A DNA stretch of 8,124 nucleotides from CAYVSP01 sp964453655 (GTDB taxonomy: Bacteria; Patescibacteriota; Saccharimonadia; Saccharimonadales; CAYVSP01). The position numbers were made by a program, and so were the translations under genes. The notes beneath the pieces were generated by a model. The model saw only the letters and a program-made list of their open reading frames with translations. It did not search any database and had not been told where the DNA came from. The stretch covers positions 1 to 8,124 of the forward strand of contig CAYVSP010000027.1 of the NCBI GenBank assembly GCA_964453655.1, read 5' to 3'. Position 1 is the first letter of the stretch. Each line of letters starts with the position of its first letter. This document shows, piece after piece, positions 5,130-8,124 of this stretch.

Positions 5130-5159
5130 ATTGTACTTAAGTATTTGACGAATGCACAA
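5130..5159 (-). promoter_or_regulatory. Possible internal promoter for dcd
   Basis: In the 71-nt gap before dcd, on the minus strand, TTGTGC (5154-5159) is 18 nt from TACAAT (5130-5135). The -35 matches only four of six positions. A perfect 10-nt palindrome TACTTAAGTA (5134-5143) overlaps the edge of the -10 and could be an operator. This is weak evidence; the gap may simply be a spacer. Confidence 0.3.
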
Positions 5160-5181
5160 GGAAATGCAGAAAATTACAACC

Positions 5182-5984
5182 TTATAGCAATTCTCTTGCA
5201 TGAAGGGCTGCAATAATTGCTTTATGAATAGCCTGTATGGTCTGATCAGCGTCAATTGACAGAAACTTCAAGCCAGTTTGTTTGTGTTTTTGAAGATAGT
5301 CTAACCCCGCTTCATAGCCTTCCCGTACTCGCTTATGGTAATTTTGATCTTTTTGTTCAAAATAATCGGTTGTGGCCCGCTTTTGACGCCTTTGGTTAAG
5401 TACGTCTTGCGGAGCATTTAAAAAGATAAGAGCATCAATACCCCAGCCTTTACATAAAGTTTCGCAGGCCTCAAAAGCAATCAGATTATCACCCAGCCCG
5501 CTGCCGTAAGCGTTGTACGCCACGATTGCCAGCGGGCTTCGATCGACAAGAACAGCTTCACCCNNNNNNNNNNNNNNNNNNNNNNNNNNNNNNNNNNNNN
5601 NNNNNNNNNNNNNNNNNNNNNNNNNNNNNNNNNNNNNNNNNNNNNNNNNNNNNNNNNNNNNNNAGCGTTGTACGCCACGATTGCCAGCGGGCTTCGATCG
5701 ACAAGAACAGCTTCACCCCGCTTTTTACGCTTTTGGACATCTTCGGCAAGAGCCGTTCCCATTGCTAATGAAATATAGAAATCTGTCAGCGCGGGGCGAC
5801 TGTATTTTGATAGTGAAGCCTTGCGCAGCTCTTCGCCGATTGGTGTGCCGCCAGAAGAGCGCGTCATGTGTACCAGTAATCCTACTCGTGAAAGATATGA
5901 TGAGAGAAGCTGTACCTGTGTCGTTTTACCCACTCCATCAGGGCCATCAATAGCAATCACCAGACCAGTACTAGATGATTTCAT
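5182..5984 (-). CDS. tmk: Thymidylate kinase (stand-alone), interrupted by assembly gap
   Basis: Phosphorylates dTMP to dTDP. The N-terminal part (from ATG 5984) has Walker A GPDGVGKTT (residues 14-22) and VLVDRSPLA (93-101) at the DRY position. The C-terminal part (to TAA 5182) has the basic LID-like region with RRQKRATTDYFEQ. The parts are in different frames only because 100 Ns and a 55-nt duplication lie between them. Removing 155 nt (one repeat copy plus the Ns) leaves 648 nt, an uninterrupted 215-codon gene, the normal TMK length. I therefore call it intact rather than frameshifted. It starts 5 nt after the rplA stop, with AGGGAATAAGG before the ATG, so it belongs to the rplA operon. 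It is a second TMK beside the one fused to ThyX. Confidence 0.9.
5509..5718. repeat. 55-nt direct duplication flanking the gap (assembly artefact)
   Basis: Positions 5509-5563 and 5664-5718 are identical over 55 nt. The first copy ends exactly at the Ns and the second begins exactly after them. This is the pattern left when two contigs that share an end are scaffolded with Ns instead of merged. It encodes the same tmk residues (about 90-107) twice. Confidence 0.95.
5564..5663. other. Assembly gap of 100 N
   Basis: Exactly 100 unknown bases, a standard scaffold filler, inside tmk. Because the flanks overlap by 55 nt, the true gap is probably zero bases. Confidence 0.98.
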
Positions 5985-5989
5985 CTGCC

Positions 5990-6973
5990 TTATTCCCTCG
6001 CGGTGGTCAGATTTAGCGGAATGCTAGGTCCCATAGTCGTGCTAATGTAGCCTCTCAAGATAAGAGCGCCTTTAACAGAGGCGGGCTTGTTTGCTTTAAG
6101 ATTGGCTAACAATGCCTGGGCATTTTCGGCTAGCTTTGGCCCGCCAAAACTGACCCTGCCAATACCAATGTGAATGATTCCGGTACTGTCTACGCGGTAT
6201 TCTACGCGCCCCGCTTTAGCCTCTTCAACAGCTTTAGCGACATCGACCGCGACGGTACCGCTCTTAGGATTGGGCATAAGACCTTTCGGGCCAAGTAACT
6301 TTGCATACTTGGCAAGTTTTACCATTTGCGATGGATGGGCGATCAATATATCAAAATCCAGTTTTTCTTTATCGAGCAGAGCAAAAACATCTTCGCTGCC
6401 GGCTACATCAGCGCCTGCACTCTTGGCTTTCTTGGCATCATCAGCTTCAGCTACAACAGCAACCCGGCTTGATCTACCGCTACCAGCTGGCAGGACAACT
6501 GTTCCGCGAACATTTTGATCGGCTTGCTTGGGGTCGACGGCTAAGTTTAAGTGAAGTTCAACGGTCGCATCGAATTTCACAGCATTGGTCTTAACGGCTA
6601 GAGCCATAGCATCTTCTAGGGCGTACTCTTTGCCTTTTTCAATTTGCTCGGCTGCCTGCCGGTACTTTTTACCCTTGCGTTCCAGTTTTGAACGGGGAGG
6701 CTTCTGGACTTGCTTAGGTTTGGCTTCGGCAGTTTCGTCCTTAACGCTAGCCTTACGCTCCTCCTTGGCCTGTTTCTGCGCGACTTCTTTAATAGCCTTT
6801 GCGCTGCGCTTACCGGCTTTGGCTTTAGGGGAAGGCTCTTTAGTTTCTTTGACTTCAGTGACAACTTTATCGACGGTATCTTTTATGGGTTTCTTGTCTA
6901 CTTTTGGTTTTTTTGTCTCTTTAACCGCAGTTTTGGCTACTTTTTTGATTGCTGGTTTCTTGGTTTCCGCCAT
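5990..6973 (-). CDS. rplA: Ribosomal protein uL1 with long basic N-terminal tail
   Basis: L1 binds 23S rRNA at the mobile L1 stalk, helps release E-site tRNA, and in many bacteria represses its own operon. The L1 core covers about residues 95-327 and has the signature LGPKGLMPNPKSGTV (227-241) and the C-terminal VKGALILRGYISTTMGPSIP stretch. A typical bacterial L1 is about 230 residues. Here residues 1 to about 95 form an extra low-complexity tail rich in Lys, Ala, Glu and Pro, probably disordered and resembling histone-H1-like tails. The start is supported by AAGGAG (6980-6985) 6 nt before the ATG, so the tail is probably translated. A hairpin that may be an L1 target lies directly upstream. 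The stop is TAA, and tmk begins 5 nt later. Confidence 0.95.
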   Translation of the reverse strand: MAETKKPAIKKVAKTAVKETKKPKVDKKPIKDTVDKVVTEVKETKEPSPKAKAGKRSAKAIKEVAQKQAKEERKASVKDETAEAKPKQVQKPPRSKLERKGKKYRQAAEQIEKGKEYALEDAMALAVKTNAVKFDATVELHLNLAVDPKQADQNVRGTVVLPAGSGRSSRVAVVAEADDAKKAKSAGADVAGSEDVFALLDKEKLDFDILIAHPSQMVKLAKYAKLLGPKGLMPNPKSGTVAVDVAKAVEEAKAGRVEYRVDSTGIIHIGIGRVSFGGPKLAENAQALLANLKANKPASVKGALILRGYISTTMGPSIPLNLTTARE

Positions 6974-6986
6974 AATTATCTCCTTC

Positions 6987-7016
6987 GTGGTTCAATCGGC
7001 TTATTAAGCCTCCCAC
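6987..7016 (-). promoter_or_regulatory. Candidate L1-binding mRNA hairpin upstream of rplA
   Basis: On the minus strand GGCTTA/TAAGCC (6998-7010, 1-nt loop as drawn) is enclosed by GTGG/CCAC (7016-7013 with 6990-6987). An asymmetric internal loop separates the two helices. Known L1 targets on rRNA and mRNA consist of two helices around an asymmetric loop. This one ends 1 nt before the rplA Shine-Dalgarno. The position suits translational autoregulation; the match is by shape only. Confidence 0.4.
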
Positions 7017-7026
7017 AATTTATACT

Positions 7027-7233
7027 TTATTCTTGTCGGCCAAGTGCTTCAGTTAAGTGAGAGATTGTGAAGTCAAGAGCGTGTTTAGCTCCTTCCGCGA
7101 TTTCATGGATATTAGTGATGCCAACAGCAACAGCTGTCACGGTTGTAACAAAACCAAGATACTTAACTTCATCTCTTGTGTACCAGTGCTTCTGCCTTAT
7201 TGACTCGTAACTTGTCGCTTCAAAATCATCCAT
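7027..7233 (-). CDS. Uncharacterised small protein, 68 aa, between rplK and rplA
   Basis: I do not recognise this protein. It starts MDDFEATSYESIRQKHWYTR, then has a hydrophobic segment at about residues 25-42 (YLGFVTTVTAVAVGITNI) and an amphipathic-looking C-terminal part. A single membrane helix is possible but not strong. It starts 3 nt after the rplK stop, with AGAAGG inside the rplK end as Shine-Dalgarno, so translation is probably coupled to L11. A 53-nt gap separates its TAA from rplA. It lacks an evident SecE-like sequence, so I do not call it secE. Translation is likely from position and ribosome-binding site; function is unknown. Confidence 0.7.
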   Translation of the reverse strand: MDDFEATSYESIRQKHWYTRDEVKYLGFVTTVTAVAVGITNIHEIAEGAKHALDFTISHLTEALGRQE

Positions 7234-7236
7234 ATG

Positions 7237-7668
7237 TTAGCCTTCTACCTCTACGCCCATACTGCGGGCTGTTCCAGCGACTTGTTTCATGATAGCTTCA
7301 ATATTGTCAGTATTAGTGTCTTGCGCTTTAGCCTCAGCGATTTCGCGCAACTGGTTCTTGGATAGCTTCTTGTTTAGCTTCTCGGTGTTTGGCTTGCCAG
7401 AGCCTTTATCTACGCCGAGTGTTTTACGGATAAGGTCATCAGTTGGTGTACCAACAGCCCGCCACGTCATTGTGCGATCCTCATAGATGCTGATATGTAC
7501 TGTTAAATCCTGCCCCATGCGGTCTTTAGTAGCTTCATTAAATGGGTTGATAAAATCCATCATGTTCACACCGTACTGGCCAAGTGTGCTGCCCACAGGC
7601 GGAGCAGCGCTGGCCTGTCCGCCGCGAATCTTCATCTTTAAATTTGCTGTAACTTTCTTCTCTGCCAT
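7237..7668 (-). CDS. rplK: Ribosomal protein uL11
   Basis: L11 binds the GTPase-associated centre of 23S rRNA. The 143 residues from MAEKKVTANLKMKIRGGQAS match the usual length of about 141. The N-terminal domain contains the conserved PPVGSTLGQYGVNMMDF, and the C-terminal domain carries KQVAGTARSMGVEVEG. The frame is open to an ATG at 7698, but I choose 7668: GAGGAG lies 8 nt before it, and the family starts at this point. An inverted repeat (7676-7689) includes that Shine-Dalgarno. Stop TAA at 7237 is 3 nt before the 68-aa gene. Confidence 0.96.
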   Translation of the reverse strand: MAEKKVTANLKMKIRGGQASAAPPVGSTLGQYGVNMMDFINPFNEATKDRMGQDLTVHISIYEDRTMTWRAVGTPTDDLIRKTLGVDKGSGKPNTEKLNKKLSKNQLREIAEAKAQDTNTDNIEAIMKQVAGTARSMGVEVEG

Positions 7669-7675
7669 AAGAAAT

Positions 7676-7689
7676 ACTCCTCTAGGAGT
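7676..7689. promoter_or_regulatory. Inverted repeat covering the rplK Shine-Dalgarno
   Basis: On the minus strand ACTCCTAGAGGAGT is a 14-nt inverted repeat. As RNA it can form 5 bp (ACTCC/GGAGT) with a UAGA loop that hides the GGAG used by rplK. It could lower rplK initiation unless opened by a ribosome arriving from the upstream gene. A short stem like this is only marginally stable. Confidence 0.4.
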
Positions 7690-7700
7690 GCGTAACACGA

Positions 7701-7970
7701 CTATTGTACAGCACCTGACCCCTGTTGTCTAGAGGCCGCTTCTTCTTGTGCCAATGGAATATAAATAGACTCAAAAGCAATCGCTACTGCCGACGAGACT
7801 CCAACTAAACCACCGAATAATGGGCTGACCACTCCCTTAGCTGTAAGTATTACATCTGCTCCAACTACGGCTAATGCACCGAAACGTGAGTTGCGCGCCC
7901 ACTGAAGATCCGCGTCTATATTTTTAACTGACTCTGCATGTTGCCGTAATTGTTCTTTGAATTTTCCCAT
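7701..7970 (-). CDS. Uncharacterised small membrane-protein candidate, 89 aa
   Basis: I do not recognise this protein. The N-terminal about 29 residues are hydrophilic (MGKFKEQLRQHAESVKNIDA), followed by two hydrophobic stretches at about 30-43 and 46-72, then a Gln/Ser/Ala-rich tail. Two membrane helices joined by a short turn (TAKG) are plausible. It lies between nusG and rplK, starting 8 nt after the nusG stop, so it is co-transcribed. Its Shine-Dalgarno is weak (AAAAGAG, about 13 nt away). It ends with TAG 32 nt before rplK. It is not an obvious SecE, which normally precedes nusG. Confidence 0.65.
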   Translation of the reverse strand: MGKFKEQLRQHAESVKNIDADLQWARNSRFGALAVVGADVILTAKGVVSPLFGGLVGVSSAVAIAFESIYIPLAQEEAASRQQGSGAVQ

Positions 7971-7978
7971 TAGACGTA

Positions 7979-8124
7979 TTACACTCTTTTAACCTGTAGG
8001 CTGTCAAGTTCAACTGGTGTTTCGCGGCCAAACATGTTGACCAACACTTTTAGTTTACCCTTTTGGGCATCAATTTCATTAATTGAGCCGTCAAAGCCTT
8101 TAAATGGTCCGTCTGTAATATTGA
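7979..8124 (-). CDS. nusG: Transcription termination/antitermination factor NusG, C-terminal fragment
   Basis: Partial gene; the 5' end lies beyond the window. The 47 visible residues are the KOW domain: NITDGPFKGFDGSINEID, then KGKLKVLVNMFGRETPVELD, ending LQVKRV and TAA. This closely follows the NusG pattern of TDGPF-x-GF-x-G, then KVLV-x-x-FGRETPVEL. NusG binds RNA polymerase through its N-terminal domain, and its KOW domain contacts Rho or ribosomal protein S10. Its place before rplK is the conserved bacterial order. Confidence 0.93.
   Translation of the reverse strand, partial: NITDGPFKGFDGSINEIDAQKGKLKVLVNMFGRETPVELDSLQVKRV

Noticed and set aside
5513..5953. ORFs running through the N stretch on either strand
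   Set aside because: They depend on unknown bases and on the artefactual duplication.
5182..5984. tmk as a frameshifted pseudogene or two separate genes
   Set aside because: The frame break is fully explained by the 55-nt duplication plus 100 Ns. The merged gene is intact at 215 codons.
6174..7060. Plus-strand ORFs and a minus-strand alternate frame over rplA
   Set aside because: They are shadows of the Lys/Ala-rich rplA coding sequence; repeated codons keep other frames open.
7669..7698. Longer rplK start adding ten residues (ATG at 7698)
   Set aside because: The extra residues do not fit the L11 N-terminus. The strong Shine-Dalgarno GAGGAG serves the ATG at 7668.
7487..7732. Plus-strand ORF opposite rplK
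   Set aside because: It is antisense to a confidently identified gene and has no supporting motif or start signal.
1..8124. CRISPR arrays, insertion sequences, rRNA or tRNA genes
   Set aside because: I saw no regularly spaced repeats, transposase-like ORFs, terminal repeats or conserved RNA-gene sequence. The only long direct repeat is the 55-nt assembly duplication.

Overview
The window reads as one leftward (minus-strand) segment of a bacterial chromosome. It carries the classical nusG-rplK-rplA-rplJ-rplL ribosomal block, split open by a thymidylate-synthesis cassette. Ribosomal proteins with long charged N-terminal tails, tiny uncharacterised proteins between ribosomal genes, and a thymidylate kinase fused to a double ThyX suggest a Patescibacteria/CPR-type genome, perhaps Saccharibacteria. 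That placement is inference from gene style. UGA is unlikely to be recoded, because no large gene has an internal TGA. A 100-N gap flanked by a 55-nt duplication marks this as a draft, probably metagenomic, assembly.

Layout in the direction of transcription (high to low coordinates): the C-terminus of nusG; a small membrane-protein candidate; rplK (L11); a second small unknown protein; rplA (L1) with a ~95-residue basic tail; tmk, broken only by the assembly gap; dcd (dCTP deaminase, GTG start); and a 794-residue TMK-ThyX-ThyX fusion. A ~940-nt regulatory stretch (2019 to 1081) follows, then rplJ (L10), rplL (L7/L12) and a terminator. No plus-strand gene is convincing.

The cassette covers consecutive steps to dTDP: Dcd (dCTP to dUTP or dUMP), ThyX (dUMP to dTMP) and TMK (dTMP to dTDP). 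TMK appears twice, once alone and once fused to ThyX. In the two ThyX repeats the signature motif looks divided: the first keeps the E-Q-S-T-R-Y half and the second keeps R-H-R.

The most unusual region is 1081-1975. The same layout occurs three times: a TTGAC-type promoter, a leader, an intrinsic-terminator hairpin, a strong Shine-Dalgarno, then an ORF (50 aa, 59 aa, then rplJ). In each of the first two modules the hairpin lies only 20-23 nt before the start codon, so no promoter fits between them and expression requires readthrough. Each small ORF ends with a TGA that is part of the next promoter's -35 box. The third leader matches the known L10 leader. The first has a three-helix fold, a perfect 10-nt alternative pairing that competes with the terminator, and a possible leader peptide with four consecutive Leu codons. 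This is a candidate undescribed attenuation system.
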